NCBI RefSeq assembly: GCF_035917455.1 | Contig: NZ_CP109078.1 | Span: 7,300,001 to 7,364,000, forward strand | Direction: 5' to 3' | DNA from: Micromonospora sp. NBC_01796 | Lineage (GTDB): Bacteria; Actinomycetota; Actinomycetes; Mycobacteriales; Micromonosporaceae | DNA length: 64,000 nucleotides | Shown here: positions 8,325-18,460 of the stretch, in pieces | Numbering within the stretch: position 1 is the stretch's first letter | How the letters are laid out: each line of letters begins with the position of its first letter | Notes under the pieces: generated by a model | What the model was told of the DNA's origin: nothing | The model's database searches: none | Seen by the model: the letters and a program-made list of their open reading frames with translations, nothing else | Program-made: the position numbers and the translations under genes

Positions 8325-9710
8325 ATGGCCGAAACCGTCTCCGTCCCCGTGACCAGCGCGCCGCCGCCCAGCACCCGCCGGGAACGGACCGGCTGGTACT
8401 TCTACGACTGGGCGATGTCGGCGTTCTCCACCACGGTCATCACCGTGTTCCTCGGCCCCTTCCTGACCACGGTCACCGAACTGGCCGCCGGCTGCGAACT
8501 CGGCGCGGACGCCTGCGACGGCGACGTGCACCCGTTCGGGATCACGATCGCGGCCGGGTCGTACTTCCCGTACCTGGTGTCGCTGTCGGTGTTCCTGACC
8601 GTGTTCGTGCTCCCGGTGATGGGCGCGGTGGCGGACCGGTCGGCGCACAAGAAACGGCTCCTGGCCGGGGCGGCGTTCATCGGCGCGCTCGCCACCATCG
8701 GGATGGTCTTCGTCACCGGCGACCGATACCTGCTCGGCGGCGCCCTGTTCCTGGTCGCGAACATCGCCTTCGGCGCCAGCGTGGTGGTCTACAACTCGTT
8801 CCTGCCGCAGCTCGGCGGCCCCGACGACCGGGACGGGATCTCCAGCCGGGGCTGGGCGCTGGGCTACCTCGGCGGTGGACTCCTGCTGGCCCTGAACCTG
8901 GTCGTGGTGACGATGTTCAGCGTGGAGGGTGACCACCAGCGCACCCTGGACCTGGCCCGGTGGTCGATCGTCTCGGCCGGCGTGTGGTGGGCCCTGTTCA
9001 CCCTGGTGCCGCTGCGCTGGCTGCGGGAACGCCCGGCGGCCGAGGCCAGCACCGGCGGCAACCTGCTCACCGACGGGTTCCGGCAGCTCGTCCGGACCGT
9101 ACGCGGACTCAAGGCGTACCCGTTGACATTGTTCTTCCTGCTCGCGTTCCTGGTCTTCAACGACGGCATCCAGACCGTGATCGCCCTGGCCAGCCAGTAC
9201 GGCACCGAGGAACTGCGGCTGGAGCAGACCACCCTGATCGTGACCATCCTGCTGGTGCAGTTCCTCGCGTTCGGCGGGGCGCTGCTGCTCGGCGCGCTGG
9301 CCAAGCGGATCGGCGCCTGGAAGACGGTGCTGCTCAGCCTGGTGCTGTGGACCGTGGTGATCCTGGCCGCGTTCCGGCTCCCCGCCGAGGCGCCGGTGCC
9401 GTTCATGATCCTCGGTGCCGGCATCGGTCTGGTGCTCGGCGGCAGCCAGGCACTGAGCCGGTCCCTGTTCAGCCAGCTCATCCCGGCCGGCAAGGAGGGC
9501 GAGTACTACGGCTTCTACGAAATCAGCGACAAGGGCACCAGTTGGCTCGGGCCGCTCGCGTTCGGTGTGGTGTTCCAACTCACCAACAGCTACCGGGTGG
9601 GGTTGGTCTCGCTACTGATCTTCTTCGTGGTCGGCTTCGTGCTCCTGCTCGCGGTGCCGATCCGGCGCGCCATCGTGGCGGCGGGAAACACGCCGCCACG
9701 GGTGCTGTGA
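8325..9710 (+). CDS. MFS transporter, UMF1/Atg22-like
   Basis: 461 residues with about 12 hydrophobic segments. The opening TGWYFYDWAMSAFSTTVITVFLGPFL is characteristic of the UMF1 (Atg22-like) branch of the major facilitator superfamily. A loop containing ADRSAHKKR matches the MFS cytoplasmic loop 2-3, and the C-terminal half holds GSQALSRSLFSQLIPAGKEGEYYGFYEISDKGTSW, also typical of this branch. The substrate is unknown; relatives are linked to amino-acid or solute efflux. ATG 8325 follows GAAGGA. Confidence 0.88.
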   Translation: MAETVSVPVTSAPPPSTRRERTGWYFYDWAMSAFSTTVITVFLGPFLTTVTELAAGCELGADACDGDVHPFGITIAAGSYFPYLVSLSVFLTVFVLPVMGAVADRSAHKKRLLAGAAFIGALATIGMVFVTGDRYLLGGALFLVANIAFGASVVVYNSFLPQLGGPDDRDGISSRGWALGYLGGGLLLALNLVVVTMFSVEGDHQRTLDLARWSIVSAGVWWALFTLVPLRWLRERPAAEASTGGNLLTDGFRQLVRTVRGLKAYPLTLFFLLAFLVFNDGIQTVIALASQYGTEELRLEQTTLIVTILLVQFLAFGGALLLGALAKRIGAWKTVLLSLVLWTVVILAAFRLPAEAPVPFMILGAGIGLVLGGSQALSRSLFSQLIPAGKEGEYYGFYEISDKGTSWLGPLAFGVVFQLTNSYRVGLVSLLIFFVVGFVLLLAVPIRRAIVAAGNTPPRVL

Positions 9711-9774
9711 GGCACGCGGGTCGCGGCTCGGACGGGCGGGGCCCGGGGTTGACCATGCGTTAGGCTGCCCGACC

Positions 9775-10491
9775 GTGACCGACGACGCCGCGACCTCCTC
9801 CGCCCCCCTGGTGTACTCGCCATCCGGCGGACCCGACGCCCCGCAGCACCACACGGCGCGGCCGGCCCGCGACGGTCGGCCGCTGCACGCCGCCGCGCTG
9901 AAGTTCTTCTGGGGACCGATGGACTGTGGCAAGTCGACCATGGCCCTGCAGATGAACTACAACCACGCCCGGCAGGGACGGCGGGGCCTGGTCACCACCC
10001 GGATCGACCGCTCGCTCGGCCCGCAGGTCACCACCCGGATCGGGCTCGCCCACGAGGCGATCGAGGTCACCGAGGACCTGGACCTGCGCGCCCTGGTCCG
10101 GGGCCGGCGCGCCGAGGGCCTCAAGGTCGACTACCTGATCTGCGACGAGGCCTGCTTCTACACCGTCGAGCACGTCGAACAGATGGCCGAACTCGTCGAC
10201 GACTACGACGTGGACGTGTTCGCCTTCGGTCTGGCCTCCGACTTCCGCTCCTGTCTGTTCCCGGCGGCGCAGCGGCTGTTCGAACTCGCCGACGAGGTGG
10301 CCCGCATCCAGGTCGAGGTGCTCTGCTGGTGCGGGCGGGAGGGGCTGCTCAACGCGCGGATCGTCAACGGCGCGGTGGCCCGGGAGGGACAGCAGGTGGT
10401 GATCGGCGACACCGTGGTCAGCGCCGAGGTGCGTTACCAGGTGCTCTGCCGCCGGCACCACCGTACCGGCGACCTCGGCCCGCGCGGCTGA
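9775..10491 (+). CDS. tdk: thymidine kinase
   Basis: 238 residues from GTG 9775. FFWGPMDCGKST is the P-loop of type II (TK1-like) thymidine kinases, the Walker B region is DYLICDEACFY, and FGLASDFRSCLFPAAQRL is the lasso/substrate region. CWCG and a later C..RHH fit the zinc-binding site. An N-terminal extension of about 40 residues precedes the kinase core. The enzyme phosphorylates thymidine with ATP in nucleotide salvage. A -10-like TAGGCT at 9761-9766 suggests a leaderless mRNA. Confidence 0.9.
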   Translation: MTDDAATSSAPLVYSPSGGPDAPQHHTARPARDGRPLHAAALKFFWGPMDCGKSTMALQMNYNHARQGRRGLVTTRIDRSLGPQVTTRIGLAHEAIEVTEDLDLRALVRGRRAEGLKVDYLICDEACFYTVEHVEQMAELVDDYDVDVFAFGLASDFRSCLFPAAQRLFELADEVARIQVEVLCWCGREGLLNARIVNGAVAREGQQVVIGDTVVSAEVRYQVLCRRHHRTGDLGPRG

Positions 10492-10506
10492 CCTCGGCGT
10501 ACGGGC

Positions 10507-10962
10507 TCAGAACGGGTCACCGCAGACCTGCCAACCGTCGTCGGAGTCGACCACCGGCAGTTGGTGGTTGTCCACCGCCCCGCTCGTGCGGGTCAGCGCG
10601 ACCGTCACCGTGGCGCTCTGCCGTCCGTCCTTGCTGGCGATCTTGACGTCCTCGATCGCGTACCGGCTGATCGTCGGCGGGGTCTCGATCCGCGACGCGA
10701 ACCTCGGCAGGCTCCACTGCTTGCGGGTTGCCGCGCAGAGCCGGTCGTACGCACCCGCGTGGTCACCGGCGGTGACCTTGTCGAGGAAGGTGCCGGCCGC
10801 TCGTTTCGCCGGACCGGTCGCCTGCCGGACTGCCTGGAAGTTCCAGGCGGCCAGTCCGGCCGCGCCGACGCAGCACACGAAGAGCGTCAGCCCGACCACG
10901 ACCAGCGCCCCGCGCAACCCCCGCCGGGGCCGGATCCGGGACCGCGCGATCTCGTACGCCAT
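10507..10962 (-). CDS. single-pass membrane protein, DUF4878/NTF2-like
   Basis: 151 residues. A basic N-terminus (RSRIRPRRG) is followed by one transmembrane helix at about residues 20-40, then an extracytoplasmic domain of about 100 residues with KRAAGTFLDKVTAGDHAGAYDRLC, a pattern common in NTF2-like DUF4878 proteins. A C-terminal Cys (WQVCGDPF) may pair with the Cys of DRLC. Function unknown. It is convergent with tdk and divergent from the GntR gene. Confidence 0.65.
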   Translation of the reverse strand: MAYEIARSRIRPRRGLRGALVVVGLTLFVCCVGAAGLAAWNFQAVRQATGPAKRAAGTFLDKVTAGDHAGAYDRLCAATRKQWSLPRFASRIETPPTISRYAIEDVKIASKDGRQSATVTVALTRTSGAVDNHQLPVVDSDDGWQVCGDPF

Positions 10963-11026
10963 GCCTAGGACGGTAGATACCCTCCGGCGCCGCCGCAGGA
11001 ACTCCCGTTGCTACCCTCGGCGAATC
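10963..11026. promoter_or_regulatory. divergent promoter region, near-leaderless both ways
   Basis: On the minus strand TATCTA (10974-10979) lies 11 bases before the ATG at 10962. On the plus strand TACCCT (11012-11017) lies 9 bases before GTG 11027. Both spacings imply transcripts with little or no leader. No operator is obvious. Confidence 0.35.
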
Positions 11027-11395
11027 GTGTTCATCGAACTGGACCCGCACTCGCCGGTCCCACCGTACGAGCAGGTCCGGGCGCGGATCGCCGCCCTGGC
11101 CAGCGACGGTGAGCTGACCGCGGGCACCCGGCTACCGGCCGTACGGCAGCTCGCCGAGGAACTCGGCCTGGCCGCCAACACCGTCGCCCGCGCCTACCGG
11201 GAACTGGAGCAGGCCGGGCTGGTCCAGACCCGTGGCCGGCACGGCACGGTGATCACCGCCAGGGCGGCTCGGGTGCCGGCCGAGGCGCAACTGCTCGCCC
11301 AGCGCTACGCCGAACAGAGCCGCCGGCTCGGCGTACCGCCCGCGCAGGCGTTGGCGCTGGTCCGGGCGGCCCTGGACCTGCCGGTCAACGACTGA
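11027..11395 (+). CDS. GntR-family regulator, YtrA-type
   Basis: 122 residues from GTG 11027. An N-terminal winged helix carries the GntR signature (PPYEQVRARIAALASDG, TRLPAVRQLAEELGLAANTVARAYRELEQAGLVQTRGRHGT). Only about 45 residues follow it, the short effector tail of the YtrA subfamily. These usually repress a linked ABC transporter, but none is adjacent here. The 3' end overlaps the convergent ATP-grasp gene by 11 bp. Confidence 0.85.
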   Translation: MFIELDPHSPVPPYEQVRARIAALASDGELTAGTRLPAVRQLAEELGLAANTVARAYRELEQAGLVQTRGRHGTVITARAARVPAEAQLLAQRYAEQSRRLGVPPAQALALVRAALDLPVND

Positions 11396-12212
11396 GCAGG
11401 TCCCGGATCGACGCGCGCATGCTCGCCACGAAGGCGGTACGGGTTTCCTCGTCGACCAGGTCCAACGACAGGTACGGGTTGAGGTCCTCCAGTTCGACCA
11501 GCAGCAGTCCCCCGTCGGCGGTACGGCACCCGTCGACGCGCTGGATGCCGTGGCTGAGGCCGTTCCAGTCGACGAACCGGTGGGCGAAGTCCCGGTCGGC
11601 GGGGGTCGGGTCGTAGCGCCGGAGCAGCCAGCGCTGGTCCGGGTCGGGGGCGTGCAGGGCGTACTGCAACTCGTGGTCGACGAAGTAGAACGACACCTCG
11701 TACCAGAAATCGATCTTCGGTTGGGCCAGCAAACCGTCGAACTCGACCCGGTCGAGCTGCTCGCGCGACACCGTCCGCAGCCCGATCGAGTCCGCACCGG
11801 CGGCGGGCTTGACCACGTACTCGGCCGCTTCCGGCAGCCGGTGCAGGTCGGCGTACCGGTCGACGGTCGGGATCACCGGATACCCCGCGAGCGTCAGGTC
11901 GACCAGGTACTGCTTGCCGACCATGTCGGCCCGGCCGGTCAGCGGGTTGTAGACCCTGGTGCCCCGGGACAGGGCGGCGGACCGGAACGCGGCGTACTCG
12001 GCCTGGTACTGCATCACCGGGCCGCTGTTGCGGACCACCACCGCGTCGAAGTCGTCCATCAGCGCGGTCGCCTGCAACGGGTGGCACAGGGCGACGGTGA
12101 AGTCCGCGCGCAGCCGCCCCGACAGGAAGATGTCCTCGTCGCAGTACCTGCGCCCGCGTGCCTGGTAGCCGAGGTCGGTGACGTACAGGATGGCGGGTGC
12201 TGGGGACGGCAT
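11385..12212 (-). CDS. ATP-grasp-like protein
   Basis: 275 residues. Segments GRADMVGKQYLVDLTLAGYPVIPT, EYVVKPAAGADSIGL and LVELEDLNPYLSLDL match the ATP-binding lysines and metal-binding Glu/Asn of ATP-grasp enzymes such as the RimK/glutathione-synthetase group. The N-terminal 80 residues resemble a pre-ATP-grasp Rossmann domain. It probably forms an amide or ester bond using ATP; the substrate is unknown. Its tail overlaps the convergent GntR gene, and it is divergent from the AidB-like gene across 225 bp in which I find no convincing promoter. Confidence 0.7.
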   Translation of the reverse strand: MPSPAPAILYVTDLGYQARGRRYCDEDIFLSGRLRADFTVALCHPLQATALMDDFDAVVVRNSGPVMQYQAEYAAFRSAALSRGTRVYNPLTGRADMVGKQYLVDLTLAGYPVIPTVDRYADLHRLPEAAEYVVKPAAGADSIGLRTVSREQLDRVEFDGLLAQPKIDFWYEVSFYFVDHELQYALHAPDPDQRWLLRRYDPTPADRDFAHRFVDWNGLSHGIQRVDGCRTADGGLLLVELEDLNPYLSLDLVDEETRTAFVASMRASIRDLLSR

Positions 12213-12437
12213 CGGGCTCCTCGGGCCGGGCGGGGGGTCGCGGGCGGGATTCTGCCGTACGCCCGAGGGCGCGCCGGCGCCACCGTCACCGCGATGATCA
12301 CGACAGCCCGTACGGGAGGGCGCCGCTCCACCGGGTGGTAATAGATTGTTGACATTCGGTGGCCTGTTGCCGCCGTTCGGTGTGGTCTACGGTCAGCGCA
12401 TCCCGCCAACCACCCCCGATCGGCGGAGGAGCAGACG

Positions 12438-14144
<1,707 letters not shown>

Positions 14145-14307
14145 CACAACCGGCGGGCGGGACGCCAGGCGACACGCGGGTGGTGCCGGTGCGTCGACCG
14201 TCGATCGGGCCGGACCGGCAGCCGGGGGCCGTGGTGGTGGCTACGCTCGACCGGTAACCGGACGACTCTCCGGGTAGGGGCGGCAACGCCGGCAAGCGGG
14301 AGATGTG

Positions 14308-15510
14308 ATGGACACGCACCCGGCGGTGCTGATCGAACTCGGCACCGAACGCGGGATCCCGGAGCAGGACCGGCCGACGTCCGTACGTGCCCGCCGGGTC
14401 GCGGTCCGGTGGCCGGTGCTCTGCCTGACCGCGCTGCTGGTCCTGCTGTCGGTGACCGCGGCGCAGCCGCTCGCGCGGGACCTGCGCCGCACCGGCGAGT
14501 TGCCGATCGCCGCCCGGGCCTCGTTCTTCCTCGCCGGGGACCTGCTCCTGGTCGCCGACCCGACCAGCACGCCGATGACACTGTCCGGATACGACCTGCC
14601 CGGCGGGCGGCGGCTCTGGCAGGTCCCGGCCGCCACTGCGGCGTCCTTCGCCGCGGACCTCGTCGGTGACCTGGTGCTGGTCGCCGAGGTGGACAGCCTG
14701 GGCCGCCGGATCTCCACCACCGCCCGGTCGGCACGCACCGGCCAGGTCCGGTGGCAGCGCCCCGGCCTGCTGCTGGTGGGCGCCGACTCCGCCACCGGGG
14801 TCGCGATCTCCGAGGTACGCAGCGCGTCCGGCGCCGGCCGCCGGATCGAGGGGACGATCGAAGCCGTCGACCTGGCAACCGGGCGGATCCGGTGGACGGT
14901 GCCGGTGCCGTCGACGGCGGTCGGCGAACTGGTGCCCGGCGGCCCGGACCGGCTGCTCGTGGTGCACGACAGCGGCGCGGTGAACCTGCACGACCTGCGC
15001 ACGGGCGCGGTGGTCGGTGAGGGACGCCTGCCACCGGCGGACTACGCGCCGGACAACCCGGTGATCGTCGGTGACCGGCTGATCCTGCGGCATCCGACCA
15101 GCGGCGGCGAGTCCGCGATCAGCGGTTACGACCTGTCCGACCTCGGTCTGCGGTGGAGCCGACCGGTCCAGCGGGTCAGCGGCGGCCTGCGCGAGTGCGC
15201 GGGACTGGTCTGCCTGGAGGACTGGCGGCAGGTGGTCGCGCTCGACCCGGTCACCGGCGCCCCGCTCTGGACCGGCGGCACGCACCGGGGGTGGGGGCGG
15301 CTGCCGTGGGGCATCGGCACCGGCGCCCGGGTGCTGCTGCGTCCCTCCCCCGATCGGCCGCTGGTCGCGGTGGAGGAAGGCGCGGCTCTGCGCATCCTCG
15401 GCGCCCTACCCGAACGGGTGTCGGACTGCCGGGCCGGCGACGTGGACCTGGTGTGCCGTACCGACAGCACCCGGCTGGGGTTGTGGCGGATGTCCGTACC
15501 CGACCGGTGA
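14308..15510 (+). CDS. membrane-anchored PQQ-like beta-propeller protein
   Basis: 400 residues from ATG 14308, chosen over GTG 14305 because GGGAG sits five bases before it. One transmembrane segment at about residues 35-53 is followed by repeated Trp/Gly-rich blades (LPGGRRLWQVPAA, RTGQVRWQRPG, ATGRIRWTVPV, VTGAPLWTGG), the PQQ-like repeat pattern. It is predicted to display an extracytoplasmic propeller. No PQQ-enzyme catalytic residues were recognised, so it is probably a scaffold or sensor. It converges on the recombinase gene with a 5-bp gap. Confidence 0.7.
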   Translation: MDTHPAVLIELGTERGIPEQDRPTSVRARRVAVRWPVLCLTALLVLLSVTAAQPLARDLRRTGELPIAARASFFLAGDLLLVADPTSTPMTLSGYDLPGGRRLWQVPAATAASFAADLVGDLVLVAEVDSLGRRISTTARSARTGQVRWQRPGLLLVGADSATGVAISEVRSASGAGRRIEGTIEAVDLATGRIRWTVPVPSTAVGELVPGGPDRLLVVHDSGAVNLHDLRTGAVVGEGRLPPADYAPDNPVIVGDRLILRHPTSGGESAISGYDLSDLGLRWSRPVQRVSGGLRECAGLVCLEDWRQVVALDPVTGAPLWTGGTHRGWGRLPWGIGTGARVLLRPSPDRPLVAVEEGAALRILGALPERVSDCRAGDVDLVCRTDSTRLGLWRMSVPDR

Positions 15511-15515
15511 CCCTC

Positions 15516-16523
15516 TCAGGCCGGGTCCGCCGGTTGGCGTCGGGCGCGGGCGGCCCAGATCGCGTACGCCGGATCCCGGTCGAGGTTGTGCCGGTCACGG
15601 TCGTAGCGGCGAGTGGTACGCGGATCCGCATGCCCCATCGCGTCCTGGACGTCCTCCAGCGGCACCCCCTCGGAGCGTGCCGTGGTGGCGAACGCGTGCC
15701 GCAGCGAGTGCGGGGAGAGCTTCGCCCAGGCCGGGATGCCCGCGAGTCGGGCCAGCCGGCGTACCAGGCGGAACACGGCGTGCCGGTCGAGTCGCCCACC
15801 GGTTCCGGTCACCAGCAGCGGCCCGGCGAGTTGCTCGACCGGAACCCGCTCGGCCGCCGCCCGGGTCCGCAGGTACGCGTCGACCGCGAACGCCGTACCC
15901 GGGGTGAGAGCCCGTCGCCGGGCCCGGCCTCCCTTGCCGATGAACCGGATGCTTCGGTGTCCGCGCTCGTACCCGAGGTCGCTGAGGTCCAGCGACACCA
16001 GTTCACCGACCCGTAGCCCGAGGTCGGCCAGGAACGCCAGCGCGACCCGGTTGCGGGCAGCGGTCGGGCCGGTGTCGGTCTCCGCCGCGGCGAGCAGCGC
16101 GTCCACCTCGTCCGGGGTCATGCCGACGGTGGCGGAGTGGTCCCGGCTGACCCGGGGGCGGTCGGCGCCGGAGACCGGGTTCGCCTCGACCGCCCGCAAC
16201 CGAACCAGGAAGTCGTACCAGCTCGACAGTGCCGACAGCTTGCGGGCCACGGTCGCCGGGGTGAGCGGGCGACCGCTTCGGGGGTCCACGGTCGACTCCA
16301 GGTCGCGCGCGTAGGAGTTGACGTCGAGGAAGGTCACCCGCAGCGGGTCGAGGTCCCGTCCGGTGCACCAGCCGAGCCAACCGGTGATGTCCCGCCGGTA
16401 CGCCGCCCGGGTGTGCTCGGAGAGCCGGCGGTTGCGCAACCACGCCTCGGTGAAGTCGAGCGGGCCGGTGGCCAGGGCGGCGCGGGCCGACGGACGCTGA
16501 GCGGGTGCGGCGGTGCGAGGCAT
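15516..16523 (-). CDS. tyrosine recombinase (XerC/D-like integrase)
   Basis: 335 residues. An N-terminal SAM-like DNA-binding domain (FTEAWLRNRRLSEHTRAAYRRD) precedes a complete catalytic set: R171 (LRVGEL), K197 (GKGGRAR), H272-x-x-R275 (HSLRHAF), H298 (MGHADPRTT) and the nucleophile Y307 (RRYDRDR). It should be an active site-specific recombinase. The size is nearer to XerC/D than to phage integrases. No attachment site, tRNA or excisionase is visible nearby. SoxR lies upstream on the same strand, 78 bp away. Confidence 0.88.
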   Translation of the reverse strand: MPRTAAPAQRPSARAALATGPLDFTEAWLRNRRLSEHTRAAYRRDITGWLGWCTGRDLDPLRVTFLDVNSYARDLESTVDPRSGRPLTPATVARKLSALSSWYDFLVRLRAVEANPVSGADRPRVSRDHSATVGMTPDEVDALLAAAETDTGPTAARNRVALAFLADLGLRVGELVSLDLSDLGYERGHRSIRFIGKGGRARRRALTPGTAFAVDAYLRTRAAAERVPVEQLAGPLLVTGTGGRLDRHAVFRLVRRLARLAGIPAWAKLSPHSLRHAFATTARSEGVPLEDVQDAMGHADPRTTRRYDRDRHNLDRDPAYAIWAARARRQPADPA

Positions 16524-16601
16524 GTGAAAAAGTTTCTCAGCCGGGTGGGTGTCCTCGTCCGAGGCGCGCCCTACCCAATCCAGATCGCCGTCCTGTCCGC
16601 G

Positions 16602-17138
16602 TCAGGGTCGGTCGGTCGCGCCGGCCGGGGCCAGGCAGGCGGACGATCCGTCGACGGGCGATTCGCACCCGGTGCCGGCCACCGCACCACCTGCTCCGAG
16701 CAGCCGTCGTGGCCCCGGCCCCTCCGCACCCATCCGGTCGTACGGGTTGACCAGCGGGCAGCGGTCCAGGGAGAGGCAGCCGCACCCGATGCAGTCGGTG
16801 AACTCGTTGCGCAACTGCTGGAGGTGACGCATCCGTCGGTCCAGTTCGTCCTGCCAGCACAGGGCCAGCCGCGCCCAGTCCTCCCGGGTGGGCGTACGGC
16901 TGCCGGGCAGCACGGCCAGCACCTCGGCGACCTTCGCCAGCGGGATGCCGACGCGCTGGGCGATCCGGATCAGCGCGACCCGACGCAGCGTGTCCCGCCG
17001 GTACCGACGCTGGTTTCCGGCCGTACGGCGACTGGTGATGAGGTTCTGCCGCTCGAAGAAGTGCAGTGCCGACACGCTCACACCGCTGCGGGCGGCGAGT
17101 TCGCCGACGGTGAGTTCACCGGCGATGGATTCACCCAT
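16602..17138 (-). CDS. soxR: redox-sensing MerR-family regulator SoxR
   Basis: 178 residues from ATG 17138, preceded by a GGAAGGAAGGGG tract at good spacing. A longer frame from 17264 runs through the promoter and is rejected. The N-terminal MerR helix-turn-helix (LTVGELAARSGVSVSALHFFE) is followed by a dimerisation helix and C116-x2-C119-x-C121-x5-C127, the exact ligand pattern of the SoxR [2Fe-2S] cluster. SoxR is oxidised by redox-cycling compounds and then activates MerR-type promoters. The C-terminal tail after the cluster is long, as in actinomycete SoxR. It is divergent from a flavin reductase gene. Confidence 0.93.
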   Translation of the reverse strand: MGESIAGELTVGELAARSGVSVSALHFFERQNLITSRRTAGNQRRYRRDTLRRVALIRIAQRVGIPLAKVAEVLAVLPGSRTPTREDWARLALCWQDELDRRMRHLQQLRNEFTDCIGCGCLSLDRCPLVNPYDRMGAEGPGPRRLLGAGGAVAGTGCESPVDGSSACLAPAGATDRP

Positions 17139-17164
17139 GGTCGTGCCCCTTCCTTCCGTCGGCC

Positions 17165-17195
17165 TTGACCTTAACAAATGTTGAGGTCCTACCGT
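17165..17195 (+). promoter_or_regulatory. SoxR-type operator/promoter with 19-bp spacer
   Basis: TTGACC (17165-17170) and TACCGT (17190-17195) are separated by 19 bp, the over-long spacer typical of MerR-family promoters. Centred in the spacer is a near-perfect dyad, ACCTTAAC (17168-17175), AAAT, GTTGAGGT (17180-17187), with one mismatch between arms. It reads toward the flavin reductase gene and lies just upstream of soxR. Confidence 0.8.
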
Positions 17196-17245
17196 CCATC
17201 TTGTCGTCGACCGACGGCAGGACAGCGATCGAGGGAATGACACAG

Positions 17246-17854
17246 ATGAACGTTGACGCGGCAATCACCTCCTCCCGGCCGCCGCTGCGGGTGGCGGTCA
17301 TCATCGGCAGCAACCGGGAAGGCCGGTTCGGGCCGACCGCGGCCCGGTGGTTCGCCTCCCACGCGGAGCTTCGCGACGACCTGACCGTCGACCTCGTCGA
17401 CCTGGCGGAAACTCCGCTGCCGACCGCGCTCACCAACAACCCGACGGCCGAACTGGCAGAGGTGCTGGGTGGCCTGACCAAGCGTCTCGACCTGGCCGAC
17501 GCGTTTGTGGTGGTCACACCGGAGTACAACCACAGCTACCCGGCCTCGCTCAAGGCCGCGATCGACTGGCACTTCACCCAGTGGCAGGCCAAACCGGTCG
17601 GATTCGTCTCCTACGGCGGACTGTCCGGGGGACTGCGCGCGGTGGAGCACCTGCGGCAGGTCTTCGCCGAACTGCACGCCGTCACGGTGCGCGAGACGGT
17701 CAGTTTCCACGGCGCGTGGGCGCGGTTCGGCCCCGACGGTCAACCGAAGGATCCGGAAGCCTGCACCGCGGCGGCCACCGCCATGCTCGACCAGCTCCTC
17801 TGGTGGGGCGAGGCGCTGCGCGACGCCCGTACCCGTTCCCCCTACGCCGGTTGA
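17246..17854 (+). CDS. NADPH-dependent FMN reductase
   Basis: 202 residues from ATG 17246. ATG 17237 is an alternative, but GAGGG is ten bases from 17246 and too close to 17237. VAVIIGSNREGRFGPTAARW binds the FMN phosphate and VVVTPEYNHSYPASLKAAIDW is the classic flavodoxin-fold FMN_red motif. The family reduces FMN or quinones with NAD(P)H. A SoxR box directly upstream suggests induction by redox-active compounds. Confidence 0.88.
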   Translation: MNVDAAITSSRPPLRVAVIIGSNREGRFGPTAARWFASHAELRDDLTVDLVDLAETPLPTALTNNPTAELAEVLGGLTKRLDLADAFVVVTPEYNHSYPASLKAAIDWHFTQWQAKPVGFVSYGGLSGGLRAVEHLRQVFAELHAVTVRETVSFHGAWARFGPDGQPKDPEACTAAATAMLDQLLWWGEALRDARTRSPYAG

Positions 17855-17906
17855 CCACTTCGGATGGGTCGGGGCCCGTATCGGGACCCGACCCATCTAC
17901 CGATCT

Positions 17907-17924
17907 TTTACGTAAGTACGTAAA
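17907..17924. promoter_or_regulatory. perfect palindromic operator before the ArsR-like gene
   Basis: TTTACGTA and TACGTAAA are perfect inverted arms around AG. The right arm overlaps a -10-like TAAACT (17921-17926) ending seven bases before ATG 17934, so binding here would block a probably leaderless promoter. This is the expected arrangement for autorepression by the adjacent regulator. Confidence 0.65.
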
Positions 17925-17933
17925 CTCGAACCC

Positions 17934-18434
17934 ATGGAGATCGAGGAGCGTGTCGCGGAGCTGGAACGTCGACTCGCCGCGCTCGAACGGACCGACCACC
18001 CCGCCACCCGTGTGGTGGAGGGCGACCTCTGGGCCCTCGACGGGCTCACCGCGATGCTCGCCGAGCACGACATCGCGCACGGCGGGGTGCTGTTCACCGG
18101 CAAGGTCCAGCTACCCACCGACGAGCACTACGCGTGGCAGTACGCCCGCCCGACCGACGCGCTGCTCGACGAGGACTGGTCGCAGGCCGCCGAGTCGTTT
18201 GCCGCGCTCGGCCATCCCGTGCGGATGCGCCTGCTGCACGAGATCCTCGGCGGCCGCCGCACAGCCGCCGAACTGGCCGCCCTCGAAGACCTCGGCACCA
18301 CCGGCCAGATCTACCACCACCTGCGACAACTGACCGCCACCGGCTGGCTGCACACCGCCGCCCGGGGCCGCTACGAAGTGCCGCCCGGTCGGGTCGTGCC
18401 ACTGCTGGTGATGCTGGCCGCCGCCCGACCGTGA
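17934..18434 (+). CDS. ArsR-like winged-helix regulator
   Basis: 166 residues. The N-terminus is a short coiled-coil-like segment (IEERVAELERRLAALERT). The C-terminal half has the ArsR/HTH_20 winged helix (FAALGHPVRMRLLHEILGGRRTAAELAALEDLGTTGQIYHHLRQLTATGWL). No metal-binding Cys cluster is present, so the effector is unknown. A perfect palindrome overlaps its promoter. It is followed 26 bp downstream by an M23 peptidase gene, the probable co-transcribed target. Confidence 0.8.
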   Translation: MEIEERVAELERRLAALERTDHPATRVVEGDLWALDGLTAMLAEHDIAHGGVLFTGKVQLPTDEHYAWQYARPTDALLDEDWSQAAESFAALGHPVRMRLLHEILGGRRTAAELAALEDLGTTGQIYHHLRQLTATGWLHTAARGRYEVPPGRVVPLLVMLAAARP

Positions 18435-18460
18435 CCTCACACCGGGACAGGAGACGTACC

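Noticed and set aside
12349-12354. TTGACA as a -35 for the AidB-like gene
   Set aside because: No acceptable -10 occurs 16-19 bases downstream.
17139-17264. N-terminal extension of SoxR
   Set aside because: It crosses the SoxR operator/promoter and lacks similarity to MerR proteins; ATG 17138 has a strong ribosome binding site.
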